NCBI GenBank assembly: GCA_018806915.1
Contig: JAGKQI010000096.1
Span: 1,922,001-1,986,000 of the forward strand
Direction: 5' to 3'
DNA: 64,000 nt
Origin: Phytophthora colocasiae
Lineage: Eukaryota; Oomycota; Peronosporomycetes; Peronosporales; Peronosporaceae
Shown: one piece after another, positions 1 to 11,967 of the stretch
Layout of the letters: every line of letters begins with the position of its first letter
Position numbering within the stretch: the first letter of the stretch is position 1
Position numbers and translations under genes: made by a program
The notes under the pieces: generated by a model
What the model was told of the DNA's origin: nothing
Seen by the model: the letters and a program-made list of their open reading frames with translations, nothing else
Database searches by the model: none

Positions 1-46
1 GAGGTCGAAGACCTTAGGTGCTACGCACTTCTCTCCTAGTGGAGCT

Positions 47-3000
47 TTGGCGAGTCATGAACCCACCTCTGCTAGGAAGCAGAAGCGCTATTGGCGCGAG
101 CATCGAGCCGAGTCGGCTATGATGCTGGAAGTCGGTGTGTCCGAGTTGGTGGACAGCGCCGAGTGCGAGGACCGCAGTCCTGTTGAGCGCGTAGCGCTGG
201 TTGACAGTGAGTCAACGTGTGGGCAAAGTTCACGTAACCCCTGTGGGGCGGCACGTACTCCGCCGAGTGACGCCGGTCATGGACCGTCACTGGATGCCGA
301 TGGCATCGGGCCTTACCAGGCCGTGAACTGTGGGGTGGCACGTACTCCGTCGAGTGATACTGGTCGTGGACCAAGTCGATCGCTGAGTGTCTCTGACACT
401 GGACCTGTTACGGTCATTGATTGTGCAGCGGCACGTACTCCGCTGAGCGGCATCGGTCGTCGACCGAGTGGATCGCAGAGTGTCACTGACACTGGGCCTG
501 AAGGGGCCGAAACCTGTGCGGCGGCACGTACTCCGTCTAGTGACGTCGGCGGTAGACCGAGTCAGTCACTGAGTGTCACTGACACTGGGCCGGGCCAGGC
601 CATATCCCCTGCGGCGGCACGTACTCCGCCTAGTGGACTTTCGTCGGCTAGGCGACGACGTCGTAAGGCCCTCTGGGCGAGACGCACTGCGTCTGAGTCG
701 TCCGTGACGTCAAGTGTCAACGCACTGGAGGTCTGTGGGCAGCTATACACTCTGGTTGATGGAGTGGACGGCAGTGCCGAAGGCAGCGTCCTGCTGGACG
801 GACTGCCGAGTGCTGACAAGCTCCTTGAGCTAGAAGAGATGTCGTTCGCCGACTTTGGCGATGCCTTGAAGGCTGGCGAACTCGCCGAGGTGGTCATCGT
901 TCGACCTGAGGAGGAGTTAAACTCATCGTCCCTCGTAGACGAGTCCGTCTTGGCCGAGGTCAAGAAGGCGCTGAGCGCCAGGAGTGGATCGAGATCCTCA
1001 AGAATCCCTCGATCCCTTCTACCCTTGCTGAAGGAATATGGAGACGTTGTCTCAAAGGAACCACCGAGTGGCCTGCCTCCTGACCGAGGCGTTCGTCACG
1101 AGATCGACTTAGTTCCCGGAACTAAATACTGCGTGACCCGGCAGTGGCCTCTTCCTAAAGAGCAATGCGACGTCATTGACGCCTTCTTCCGTGCTAAGCA
1201 CGCGGCGGGTCTCGTGCGCGAGAGCAAGTCTCCGCACTCCGCGCCAACGTTCTGTGTCAGAAAGCCGAATGGCAAGTGGCGTATCGTTCACGCTTTTAAC
1301 AAGCTCAACGCTGCCACGATTCCGGCGCAGACGCCGATTCCTAGGAAGGATGTTCTTTCAGAACAACATGGTGGGTTGCACCATGTACAGTGCGCTCGAC
1401 TTAGTCGATGGCTACTATCAGCTGCTCATGCGAGCCAGTGATATTCCGCTTACAGCGGTGAGCACCCCGAGCGGTATGCTCTGGGAGTGGCTCGTCATGC
1501 CCCAAGGGCTGTCGAATGCGCCTGCAACGTTCAATCGTCTAGTGACGCAGTTGTTCAGGCCCCTACGGGCATTCGCACAGACGTACTTTGACGATGTGTT
1601 CGTCCACAGTCGTGCTGAGCACGGGAAGACTGATGTCGAGGTACACGTGGAACACGTGAGAGCAGTGCTCGAGTGCATGCGCACCAACAAGTTGTACGCC
1701 AACGCGGACAAGTGCGTCTTTGGCGCGGAAGAAATCCCTTTCCTAGGGTGCTTCATTGGGAAGCATGGCCTTCGTGCTGATCCAGCAAAGGTCAAGGCCA
1801 TTGTGGACTGGCCGGTTCCCTTGAACCAGAAGGACTTGCGTAAGTGGCTGGGCTTGGCCAACTACTTGCACAAGTACAGCGAGAACTACGCTGAGTTGAC
1901 TCGGCCACTGTCGGATCTCCTTAAGAAGGATGCCGAATGGGAATGGCGTGCTGAGCACGAGAGTGCGTTCACTCGTATCAAGGATAGCCTGCTTCAGGCA
2001 CCGATACTGACGTTGCCAGACCCCGATCGTCCGTTCATCGTCGTCTGTGACGCCTCGGACTTTGCCATCGGCAGTGCTTTGCTACAAGCGGACGCCGACG
2101 GGCGCGAACGCGTCATTGCGTTTGAGTCTCGGCAGCTCAAGGCTGCTGAGAAGAACTATCCAGTTCATGACAAGGAGCTACTTGCGATGAAGTACGCTCT
2201 CGTCAAATTCAGGGTTCACCTGCTCGGCTCCAAGCCGTTTGTGATCTACACGGATCATGCGTCACTACGCACAGCGACGCAGTCGCCTCACCTCTCGCAG
2301 AGGATGGCCCGATGGCTCTCCTTCTTTGCGGAGTATAACTTCGAGGTGAAGTACAAGCCTGGCAGGCAGAACGTCCTTGCTGACGCGTTATCACGTCGCC
2401 CGGACTATGAGCTATCTCATGTCACCTCGGTGACGTCGTCCGTGACGGACATGGTTCGAGCAGCGTACGCTCAGGACGACTCTTGTGTCGCGCTGCTTCA
2501 AGCTCTAGGGAGCGATGAGTTTAAGGACTCAAATGTGACTTCTGTCACGACGCCTAAAGGCGAGACTCCAACGCTATAGCCTGGAAGGCGGTCTGCTGTA
2601 CTACAGCACGGGTCAGGATGACCCACCACGTGTGGTGGTTCCTCACGATGAGGACCTGAAGTATCGCATCCTCTATGAGGCCCACGACACGCCCACAAGC
2701 GGCCACCTCGGTCGCGAGAAGACCTACGGCTCGGTGAGCTCCATGTACTGGTGGCCGAAGATGTACAAGTGGGTCAGCACATATGTGCACACGTGCGAGA
2801 CGTGTCAGCGGGTTAAACCTCGCCGCATGCGGCAGCGCCTTTGGCGAGCTTGCCTGTACCCTCTGGGTGTTGGCAGTCCATGAGTATGGACTTCGTGTTT
2901 GGCCTGCCGAAGGATACGGCAGGCAACACGGGCGTTGTGGTCTTTGTTGACCGTCTGAGCAAGATGGCTCACCTAGCGGCTGTGCCGGACACCGTCGATG

Positions 3001-3764
3001 GCGCTGGTACAGCGACGATCTTTATCGATCGGGTCTTCCGCCAGCATGGGCTGCCAGAGACTATTGTCTCGGATCGAGACCCCCGTTTCACGGGTCACTT
3101 CTGGACGTCCGTCTTCAAAGTGCTTGGCACTCGACTGGACATGTCCACGGCGGATCATCCGCAGACCGACGGTCAGACTGAACGCGTGAACCGCGTCCTG
3201 GAGGACATCCTCCGCAGCGTATGCGCTGAAACGCCGAAGCGTTGGAGCGCTATGCTCCTCTCGTTGAGTTCTCAATGAACAACGCGGTGCATGCCTCGAC
3301 AGGCTTCACCCCGTTCTACGTGAACGGCCTTGCGCATCCGCGCGTCCCGCTCACTCCGCCACGCGGTAGCCTTGGGCTTGGTGGGGAGAGGCTGTGCCGT
3401 CGCTCGACTCCGAGCTTGCTGATGTCAGCCCCCTTGCTGTTCGCAAGCAAGTCGATGACTTCCTCTCGATGAGGCTTAGCGTCTTACGCCGTGTGCGTGA
3501 CGCAATGGCTGAAAGCCAAGATGTTCAAAAGGAACAAGCTGATGCCAAAGGCAGAAGCAACATGTGGGAGTTCAAGGTCGGTGACCACGTTTTATTAAAC
3601 GCTAAGAACCTGCCTACACACGCAGTGTCAGCCGTCTTCAAGACGAAGTTGCGGCCGCGCTTCATTGGACCGTTCACGGTCGTGGCCAAGAAGGGCCTGG
3701 CATACACGCTTGACTTGCCAAAGCGTATGCGAACACATCCTGTGTTCTACGTGGGCTTGCTTAA
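47..3764 (+). pseudogene. Gypsy gag-pol, frameshifted (RT, RNase H, integrase)
   Basis: The coding sequence is open to the left edge. The region from about 240 to 640 encodes a repetitive ARTP-rich linker. RT begins near 1090; the YFDD catalytic motif is at about 1578-1590. RNase H follows (about 2020-2400), then a zinc-binding HHCC-like integrase segment (about 2690-2810) and the integrase core (about 2885-3250). Frame changes are visible near 1355 (an extra T in a CTTTC run), near 2565, near 2835, near 3250 and near 3400, so no single ORF spans pol. The last residues, HPVFYVGLL, lead into the insertion point. Family knowledge: this is the polyprotein of a chromodomain-bearing Gypsy element. 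Inference: this copy is not autonomous. Some one-base shifts could be sequencing errors. Confidence 0.85.
246..633 (+). repeat. Five imperfect ~90-bp tandem repeats inside Gypsy pol
   Basis: The string GGCACGTACTCCG recurs near 250, 338, 430, 523 and 614, spaced 88-93 bp. In translation each unit reads roughly ARTPxSxxGxxPSxSxSVTDTGP. The units keep the reading frame, so they form a repetitive linker just before reverse transcriptase. Confidence 0.8.
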
Positions 3765-5900
3765 CCCTATCGTCACCCAGAGCCATTTCTATATTAAGCA
3801 ATCCATACTTTATTCAAGTGAAAATAGTTAAACCGTACTTGAAGTAAGGTTTGATATATTAAGTTTCATCAGGTTATTATCGTACTTAGCGATTATTTAA
3901 TTGGTTTTCAGGTTGAAACCTACTTCATGTATGCTTTTGAATGCTGCGTTATGATTCGACAAAATAACGAAGGAGCCACGCTCAACCGCAACATTGGCGC
4001 TAGCAACGACAACATTCCCACTAATAGCAGTACCGTGGAAGACGTGGAGGAACCTGGCGACGCCTCAGATGGACACTGTGGTAGGCAATTGGTCAGGAGA
4101 CGTTGTTCTCCTTCTGGAAATATGAGCTCTACATGATGCGCGAGATCTACCGCCGCAAGAAGCACCTGTAGTCCATGCCCATCGACATGCAGCGCCCCCT
4201 ACCGCAGTCCTCCACCATCCGCAACTTGCACCACTTTTGTCAATCCTGCCCACCACAATAAGGTCTTCTAGCGTATGGTTCATGCACAATTGGATAATAG
4301 ACCGATCGTGTAGCTTCCCGAAGTTACACTGTTGCTGAGTTCTCTGCGCCACTTCTCCAAGCTCAAGAGCAATCTCCACCAGTTCGTACGCGACTCAGAG
4401 TCTTGGTGTATGCACTTAATGATAAATTGCTGTTGTGGTGCTGCAGGGCAAGAAGGAGCGTGATATGTCACACCTAGGATCAAGGAGCTGCATCGTGTGC
4501 TGGAGAGTTCCTGATGGCCTGCGGTAATGATAAAGGTGTGTTCCTGTCCTTGAGGCTGCTTACGTTTCTTGTATACTCACACTTAATCGTTTGATCTTAC
4601 AGAATGTTGGGGCAGTGTCGTGACCTGCTTATTGTCGTAGCGCCAAATGTGATCGAGTACATTGCTGCGTTCAAACGGTTGAAACCCAGCGGCTATTGGA
4701 TTAGTGTGGTATTAGGCGGTGGAGGTGTCGAAGACGAGCTTTACGAGCAGTCGGTGGAGCTTGGGTACGAATATTGGGACCTCAAGTCTATTCGATGAGG
4801 GAAAGTGCGATCACTGTGTTGTAGGATGATGAACGTCCGATGAACAGTCAATGGTGTTTATCGAGCTCTTTAGTAAGCTCTCTACAACTCTGATACACCT
4901 TATCTCCCTACTACTGTGCATCTGCCACAAATGCGGTTGTAGCGATGCTGGAATGTTTCAGTGACCAGTTCATCCAAAAGATTGGAGCTAGAGGGATATA
5001 TCCTTTTGAATATTGCAACTACTTTATCGCAACCTACTCGTTTGTTGGTTTCTCACCCTGGCTGGTCAATCCGGCTTTGGTAAGATGGACATACAAAAAT
5101 ACGATATTTGGTCCACAAAACGGTGCACTACGCAAACGTAATGACACATACAAAAATACCATATTTGGTCCACAACCTATCTAGTGTAATAGTCAGTGGG
5201 TTCACTTCGAAGTCGCAGAGCGGAGCACGACGGCGATCAGGATCGAAGGAGTTCCAGGATACAGCAAATGACGGAAAGAGTCATCAAGCGCCCGCGTAGA
5301 ACGCTTGATCATCAAGACAACAGTGCAGTAGCCTTGCCCAGCGGTAACGTATTCATTCCTGAATCTGACCGCCGTAATAGCTGACTAATGTGATCACATA
5401 TAGCAACATCTACGTCTGTGAGTTTCAAGGAAGCCTGGAAAACGTTACGGCGTGCTGGTTGGACATCTAAACCACCCTCTAGGCGCAGTTTGGATATACA
5501 CTATCGCTACGTCCATCCAGGAGGCAATCCAAATGGGAAACAAGGAGAAGACTATTTGTTAGGTGAAAACGCTGTTGTGGGAGCATTTTAACGATTTCTA
5601 TGGAGATGACGGATTGGATATTGTGAGAACAGCCTCTGAGCGAGTTGTAGACGTTTAAGGTATTGATGGTGGAAGTTTAGGCCTTGCTTGCGTCACCCTC
5701 CGGCTGGTTACCGAAGAGAGCGTAGTGCTCCGATGTCTTCTCAAACAACGCGTGTGGAAGATGAGCGTACGGTTTGTCCTCCAAAAGCTGTCAGTCATCG
5801 AGACATTGTTATTCAAAGTGACAGAGGATCGAGGATGGGTGAAAACCACCCAGCATCAGTTCCCGACGCAAATGCTGATCCACAACAGAATACTGAGAGC
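3765..5900. other. Left arm of piggyBac element, no clear gene
   Basis: No recognisable protein family is seen. A short plus-strand ORF at 4604-4798 follows a plausible GT...TTACAG intron (about 4535-4602), and a fragment near 4100-4170 reads FWKYELYMMREIYRRKKHL. Both could be scraps of captured genes, but neither can be named. Two direct copies of a CATAC...ATATTTGGTCC motif lie at 5090-5114 and 5147-5171. Confidence 0.4.
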
Positions 5901-5917
5901 GCCATTCTCAGCCCTCT

Positions 5918-8650
5918 ATGCGCGGTGTGCGCATCCGCCTGTTCAAACCAATGATCATGTACGGCTTGTGGATCATTTTACATCACTTTTGTTCCCATGA
6001 CATTTGCAAGACTCTCGGATTGCTGGACTCAGATGGACAGCCAATGCTGGATTTTGGAGATGCTTCCTATTGCAGCAAGAAATGCTACGAAATGAAGTCA
6101 GCGAAAGCGGATGAATATTCGCCTCGCATTGCTGCTTTAAGTATACCTTCTGCTTCAACGCTAAGTATCGAAACGTCCCCAAGGACGCTCGCATCCAAGC
6201 CCGCCACACCTCACGCGAAGCCGAAAACAGCTAGCAGTTCCCAAACCACCAGGAAAACACTCTCAAACGTGACGGCAGCAAAACAAAATTCAACGCTAAA
6301 TACAACATCTCGCTCCAGCGGAACAAAACCACGGGCAAGATCATTGAAGCCAAAACGCGAAGGAAATGCCCCCCAAAAGAAAGAAACAACTGCAGTAACA
6401 TATCGAAAGGAATTGTTGTATCGGACACAAGTAGCAGCGCAAAAGTTTGTTGGCGCAAACGTGGCTTTCACACCTGCGGAGGAGAGCTGGATGAATCCTC
6501 AGCATTATCGAGATGTTGGCGCAAGTTTTCTGATTGGGATTGTTGCTAAGTACTCGGTGCTCAACAAGTCAAATGTAGGGGGTGTCGCCCTACCAACGGC
6601 TTTGTTTCAGATCCGATGGACAAGCACCGTTTTTCAAGGCAAAGTTCATGTTCACAACATCGAAGAAAGTGATGTTTATCGTGGGATAAAAAACTATGTG
6701 GATATCAAGAAGAAGAATTTCGAGTTTGGTGAATCTTGGAGTGCGCTTTGCACTATGGTCCCGACGTATACAAATATTCCAACGTTGACAGATGCATTCG
6801 ATGAGGTGGAGGAAGGTGACTACCGCGAATGGTCTGTGTTTCGAGCAAGAACGAGCTGCATATCGATCTGTGTCCTGCAGAGGTAGAGGCGATTTCAGGG
6901 ATGACATTTTCGCAGACGGCTACACTTGGTAAGGCACCGGGTCTATTTTCACACGCCGATGGATCTACAACGACCAAGCTCTGCGACGCGAGCAAAACAC
7001 TTTTCGGTCAAACCGCAAGCTCAAGCTTTTTTGCTTTTTTACCTTTATCACTGTGGAAGCAAGTTGTCATTTTTTTCAAATGACTATAAGCCTTCAAAAA
7101 GCGCCAACCCACCAGCGGCGCCTATAACACTCGAAGAGGTGATGAAATTCCTTGGTATTCAGTGGTATATGACGCTTGTAGACAAGGGAGAGATCCGAAA
7201 TTACTGGTTTGCTAGCGAAGATGACAATATATTTCCTGGAAGTTCGTCGACGAGTCTGGGAACGGTGATGACATGGAAGAGATACCTGCATATTCGCAGC
7301 AATTTGGCGTTTCGTGGAGATATAACAGCAGCCGAATTAAAACGAGACCCCGCCGCCAAAATCCGCCCTCTAATCGCAATGCTGAAGAATCGGTGTAGTC
7401 GCCACGTTATTCCAGGCAGAAATGTTGCTGTTGATGAAGCGAGTATTGCGTACAGATCGAAATACGCGAGGCACATTAACCCAAGCAAACCGACCGGGAA
7501 GTACCACTTCAAACTATACGCTTGCTGTTGTTCTACGTCGTGGATAGTTCTGAACTTTAAACTCCACTGCGCTAGCGAACTACGCGCTCGTCTACAACGT
7601 TGTTTCCGATGGCGAGATCGATGACCCAGCAGCACTGACGGCTAAGTCTTCAGACATTAGGACTCACGTTCTTGAAGTCACCAACTCGCTGAAAGGATCA
7701 AGAAGGGTGGTAAATACCGATAACTTTTTATACCTCGTGTTTACTTCTCGAGAGTCTACGAACGATTGGTCTTTACGGCCGAGGCACCGTGCGCGCTTCA
7801 AGTAAACACTTCCCAAAGTTTACTATGATTCTGCCAGAGGATGAAAAAAGGGGAACCATGAAGCAAGGAGTGTGTTTGGAGAAGCATATAGTCGCGGCAA
7901 GCTGGGTCGATGGATCTATCGTTAATGTTATTTCAAATGCTGATGACTCTGGAACGACGACAGTGTACCGCCGCATTCGACAAGATCGAGAGGCCTTTAC
8001 AGCTCCAACATGCATCAAAGAGTACAACTCGGCGATGCAGGGTGTGGATCGTCATGACCAAATGGGGCCGGTTTTCCGTTGCAAACGGTCACACGTTTAA
8101 AAAGTGGCACAAAAAGCTCGCAATGGCGATGATAGATATTGCGCGGTGCAACGCCTACATATGTCATCAAATGGCGTTGGGGAGAATCAATCCTGTGGAC
8201 GATGAAGAAGCTGATGACAACCCTATACCTGGCTGTCGTGACGAACACCGTGCCTTTGTGGCGAACCTGGTTCGCGAGATGTTTAACGGGACCTGGAAGA
8301 CGTCCTTAGATGACATGGATGGACTGTTGTTTGCGAATAACCACGACGGAACATCCTCTATTCTAACCGAGACACCCGCAATGGCTATTCCAAACCTGGT
8401 TGAAGAACCTTGCACTGCCAGAGAGTCCTGGATAGTACTAAAAGATCGCAGCCGAGCCATGCGGGAATGTACCATTTGTCGGTTTGAATGCAGGACACCA
8501 ACCCAAAAAACCGATTATTGCGAAAAGCACAAAGTTGCGTTGTGCAAACGGACATATCCTGTAGACACAACAAAACCATATCTGTGTCAAGTAGCGTCGG
8601 TCGTGCTGGCAGAAATTCCATGGATATTACTTCCCGAAACAAGTCTTTAA
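5918..8650 (+). pseudogene. piggyBac-family transposase (DDE_Tnp_1_7), frameshifted
   Basis: Segments in three frames together resemble a piggyBac-derived transposase. A basic N-terminal region (about 6150-6400) precedes the core with LEEVMKFLGIQWYMTL (near 7135), VDEASIAYRSKYARHINPSK (near 7430) and MQGVDRHDQM (near 8037). The Asp residues of VDEAS and GVDRHDQ are candidates for the first and third members of the family DDD triad; the middle Asp would be in the NTDNF segment near 7720. The C terminus is Cys-rich (CTICRFEC...CEKHKVALC, near 8470-8550), matching the zinc-binding tail of the family. Frame breaks occur near 6840, 7085, 7545, 7730 and 8065. It lies inside the TTAA-bounded element, so it is the natural source of the original transposition, now disabled. 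Confidence 0.85.
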
Positions 8651-9222
8651 TATTGATGGGCGATTGATGCGCAGCTCATCGATTTATAAAGCCCAAGCAC
8701 CGTTCCTCAAAGAAGCGAAGTTCACAAAGAAAAACGACGTAAAGATCTTCCAGTAATTACTACCGAATGAATCACCTGTTCTTTGATACTGCTGCCATGG
8801 ATTGCTTTACGGGGATCATCTTAGCCCAGAAAGGATCAAATATATTGAAAATTGTATGAAGGATAACTGTAGAAAATGAAATGAGTATTTCATGAATTGT
8901 TGTTTTCAAAAGCTTGAGTCTCTTGAAATCAGTATTTTCAGGAGGATATACAAGCGCAAACAAAGCAATCGTCTGAATATTGTTTATTATTTGTACTTGT
9001 ACTACATGAACGGCAGAGGAATAGAACTCGTGATGTCCCACCGTAGTATGTAGACGACTCAACGCAAGAGGCAAGCATTGTAACAAGATATGACTTGGCC
9101 AACCTTGACGTCACCTTCAACAGACCCATTGGGCACTCTTTTATATCCGGCAAAGGTGTTGAGTGATATCGGTCTGATGGTGATGTGGCCCAATAGCCAG
9201 AACAGTAGGCAGAATTGAATTT
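8651..9222. other. No gene seen, AT-rich spacer inside piggyBac element
   Basis: Between the transposase and the left inverted repeat I see no conserved ORF, RNA or repeat. Confidence 0.4.
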
Positions 9223-10191
9223 CTCTGCTAACGAGCTGTGTGTACCGAACGCCATGTTTGACACGCTGGTGCAGTTCCCCAGGATCAAACAACTAAGCGC
9301 ACCCATCCATCTCGCTGAGTATCATCAAGCAAGCAGTGAGAGATGAAGCTTCGCCCCAACTCGCGACCTTGCTGTGAATTTTCGCGTGTTCACCAGAGCT
9401 CGGATCCTCGAGCCAGCCAATAGTAAACGCCGCCACCAATAAATACTGAACTTCTTGAACGGACATTCCACTGATAATGTGGACGTCATGAATCGCTGGA
9501 CGGTGCCAATGAAGCGTGCGCTCGCCAATATTCATCGAATCATCGAAGGAGCATGGTGGCAGTGCGACCACGGTGGTGGCGCCATGGGAGAGCAACGATG
9601 AAGCTCATCCAACTTCGCTACTGGGTAATCAGCACGATGACGGATAGTGGTGTGGCGAGTAGCGTCTCCGACAGCGAGCAGTATCATAGATCAGCACACG
9701 GGCAGAGCAATACTGTGTAGTGTGGCGAGTAGCGTCTCCGACAGCGAGTAGTATCATGGATTTCGGAGAGAAGCTAGGCAAGTAACGATGTAGCCACTCT
9801 CGTGTGAGGATTGTCTGGGTCCGGGAAAAATGGGAAATGAGCTGCGTTTGGATTTTGGCGCGTGCTGACAGTGCAGTGTGTTTGAAGTTTTCAGCCAATC
9901 AAAATGCCAAAATACCGGAACACAACCTGATTGGCTGCCAGACGCAAAAGCGAAGACATTGGCGAAAAGTTTGATGTTGAAGTTTGCGTTTGCGCGCTAA
10001 AATCTTTCTACGTTGAAGTCCAAGTTTTTCTCCTGATGTCTTCGCTTTTGTTTGACAGCCAATAAAAAATGCGTCCCGAGATCCTGACACTCTGATTGGG
10101 TGTCTTCGAGTGACCCTTAGTGTCGACAGTGCTTCTAAGGTTAACCCTTCCAACGATCTTGGGACCAAATATCTTTCTTTGTGTATGCCAG
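9223..10191 (+). repeat. Left arm of ~970-bp inverted repeat
   Basis: The arm pairs with 13245-14210 in inverted orientation around an axis at about 11718. Identity is very high from 10191 outward, with only scattered one-base changes, and fades beyond about 9223. The inner 51 bp (10141-10191) begin with TTAACCC, are identical in both arms and look like a piggyBac-type terminus. Each arm also holds a ~134-bp internal hairpin and a local duplication of GTGTGGCGAGTAGCGTCTCC. The arms flank a segment carrying DOT1-like and PLD-like genes. Confidence 0.9.
9930..10063. repeat. Internal ~53-bp-arm hairpin in left inverted repeat
   Basis: ATTGGCTGCCAGACGCAAAA at the left pairs imperfectly with the reverse complement of the segment ending TTTTGTTTGACAGCCAAT. 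Arms of about 53 bp flank a loop of about 30 bp. The structure resembles a small MITE and recurs at 13372-13505. Confidence 0.7.
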
Positions 10192-10223
10192 TTTCACTTT
10201 TCAGTCGAAGACGCGGTGTAACG

Positions 10224-11060
10224 ATGGCCGATTTCTCTGATAAAGAAGACCTGCAACTGTATCGACTAGCGAAGACTCAAGTGGACGCAGGAAAAAAAAT
10301 ATGCTGGCGAAAAGTGTGGTTGGGAATGCCATTTTGTGGTAAAAGCCAACACCAACTCCAAATCAGGCTAAAGACACTAAAGAAAACGTACGGCATCGAC
10401 TTAAATGGTTTTCCGAGGCGCTTCACAGGTGTCCAAGACAGAGGAAAGAAAGCTCCAGGAACCCGAAAAGCCAATGCTGATGCGCCCATGGACATTCACC
10501 TTGTCATTTCGACGCTTTTTGCGACTGTCCCGCGGCAAACGATTCCTTTTCCAGATCACCACACTGGCGAAGTGACTCCACCCGGTGTTTCCGACATCCT
10601 TGACGTTCTCCCGGACCTTCAAGCGAAGGATGTTTTTCTTGATGTTGGCTCAGGAGTTGGAAACATCGTGGCTTCAAGTGGCACTCCAAACGCGGGTCGG
10701 GATGTGCATCGGTATTGAACTTCAGCAACAATTGGCTCATATGTCTGGGTCGTTGTTTTCTTAGTAGCGCTTTACAGCATCCAAGACTGAAGATCGTTAC
10801 TGTCTATCACGGCGACATAAGATATATGGACAAGACAGTCAACACTGTGGCAAAAGCGTGCTACCGTTGTGTACGCGAATAATCTTGTTTTCGAACCTAC
10901 CAGCAATGTGGCACTAGAAGAACTGTTCACATCATCAAGACGATTGGAGCATGTTATTGTCACTGAGAGAGTCTGTGCTCGCCATCGAACTGGGTGTAAA
11001 CGAAACTTTTGCTCCACCTGGAAGCTTTTGTCAACCTATTGGCATTTCCGTGTCTTGGTC
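10224..11060 (+). pseudogene. SANT/Myb-like plus DOT1-like methyltransferase, decayed
   Basis: From ATG 10224 the protein starts with a Trp-containing helical segment like a SANT/Myb domain (about residues 1-70). A SAM-binding motif DVFLDVGSGVGNIVA follows near 10628-10672. One extra base near 10674 breaks the frame; the other frame continues with CIGIELQQQLAHMSG, and a third frame gives ATVVYANNLVFEP near 10860 and a Cys/Arg-rich stretch. GSGxGN, xGIE and ANNxxF are in the order seen in DOT1-type histone H3K79 methyltransferases. At least two frameshifts disable it. It lies inside the inverted-repeat-flanked segment, so it may be cargo. The DOT1 assignment rests on motifs only. Confidence 0.6.
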
Positions 11061-11337
11061 TTCAAACCGGCGTTATGCGTACTGGTACACGAAGCGTACA
11101 CCCCCGTGACGCTATTACTAATAACACCGTTCGCTCCTTCTTTTTTTTTCTTTTGAGCACTCGTATTTTGAATCTGGGCAGGTACCGCAAGCTAATCGAT
11201 CGCTTTGTGCGAAGACACTGTTTCAGCCTTCTGCACGAGTACAAGACGCGCGCGCATCGAATGCAACCGGCTGGATTCAGGAGCAGTAGAAACGTAAACT
11301 ACACGTGCGCGTCGTCAATATCGTGCGCTGTCGGGAG

Positions 11338-11844
11338 ATGCCGATGGAAGTGCGTTTGAGGCTGCAGAGCGACGTCCCTACTTCTGCCACTCTGTCGCGT
11401 GAAGAGCTGGAGATGGATATATCGGAGCGTCGGGAAGTGAATCGGAATGATGTTCAGGTCCATAATGACATTCAGATTCACAATGAGGACGTGGGGGAGG
11501 AACAACAGGAAGTGGAGACGCCACCGGAGCGTCGTCCAGTGTTAGGCAAACGACCGAGAGCTTCTGACCCTCCTACTGGTCTTCAGGAGCCTTTAGAGCG
11601 TTTGTTGACGTCCATTCGAGATGTCATGACGCAGACGTTGGAACTCAAACAGCAGGAGTTACAGTTGAGACGAGAGGAGCTACAGTTCCAGAAGGAGGCA
11701 CTGGCTACGAAGATGGAGGACAGACGCCAAGCCAGGGAGGAGGAAAGGAGAGACAGGAAGGAGCAACGAGAAGCTGATCGGAAGGAGAGGTTAGAGCTTG
11801 CCAAGATCGAGAACGAAAGAATCTGGCTTTCCTCAAGGCGGTGA
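11338..11844 (+). CDS. Charged coiled-coil protein fragment, unrecognised
   Basis: An ORF of 168 aa from ATG 11338. The first third is acidic, followed by a proline-containing basic stretch (GKRPRASDPP), then about 90 residues extremely rich in Glu, Arg, Lys and Gln (ELKQQELQLRREELQFQKEA) predicted to form a long coiled coil. Near the end a neighbouring frame continues LAFLKAVMESSAQQRR before a stop at about 11873, suggesting one lost base. Such C-terminal coiled coils are common in oomycete repeat-associated DNA-binding proteins. It may once have been the C-terminal part of the SANT/DOT1-like gene upstream. Function unknown. Confidence 0.4.
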   Translation: MPMEVRLRLQSDVPTSATLSREELEMDISERREVNRNDVQVHNDIQIHNEDVGEEQQEVETPPERRPVLGKRPRASDPPTGLQEPLERLLTSIRDVMTQTLELKQQELQLRREELQFQKEALATKMEDRRQAREEERRDRKEQREADRKERLELAKIENERIWLSSRR

Positions 11845-11967
11845 TGGAGTCATCGGCGCAACAACGGCGCTGAACAAAAGGAACAAGGGGAAGGAGAAGC
11901 ATGTTGCTAGTTCTGGTTATATACATATCGTAGTTTTACAAAAGCAATGGGGTAGGCTAAAGAGCTC

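Larger units (their letters stand above)
1..3764 (+). mobile_element. Ty3/Gypsy chromovirus, 5' segment (enters from left edge)
   Basis: This is the 5' part of a Ty3/Gypsy retrotransposon. The 5' LTR and most of gag lie outside the window. The pol order is reverse transcriptase, RNase H, integrase, as expected for Metaviridae-type elements. The segment ends at TTAA (3761-3764), where a piggyBac-type element was inserted. The same reading frame resumes at 15989. Together with 15989-~18090 this forms one interrupted retroelement. The boundary at 3764 is seen directly; membership of both halves in one copy is inferred from the exact frame and sequence continuity. Confidence 0.85.

Noticed and set aside
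246..633. CRISPR-like regular repeats
   Set aside because: The repeats are imperfect, in frame within a retrotransposon gene, and the window is eukaryotic.
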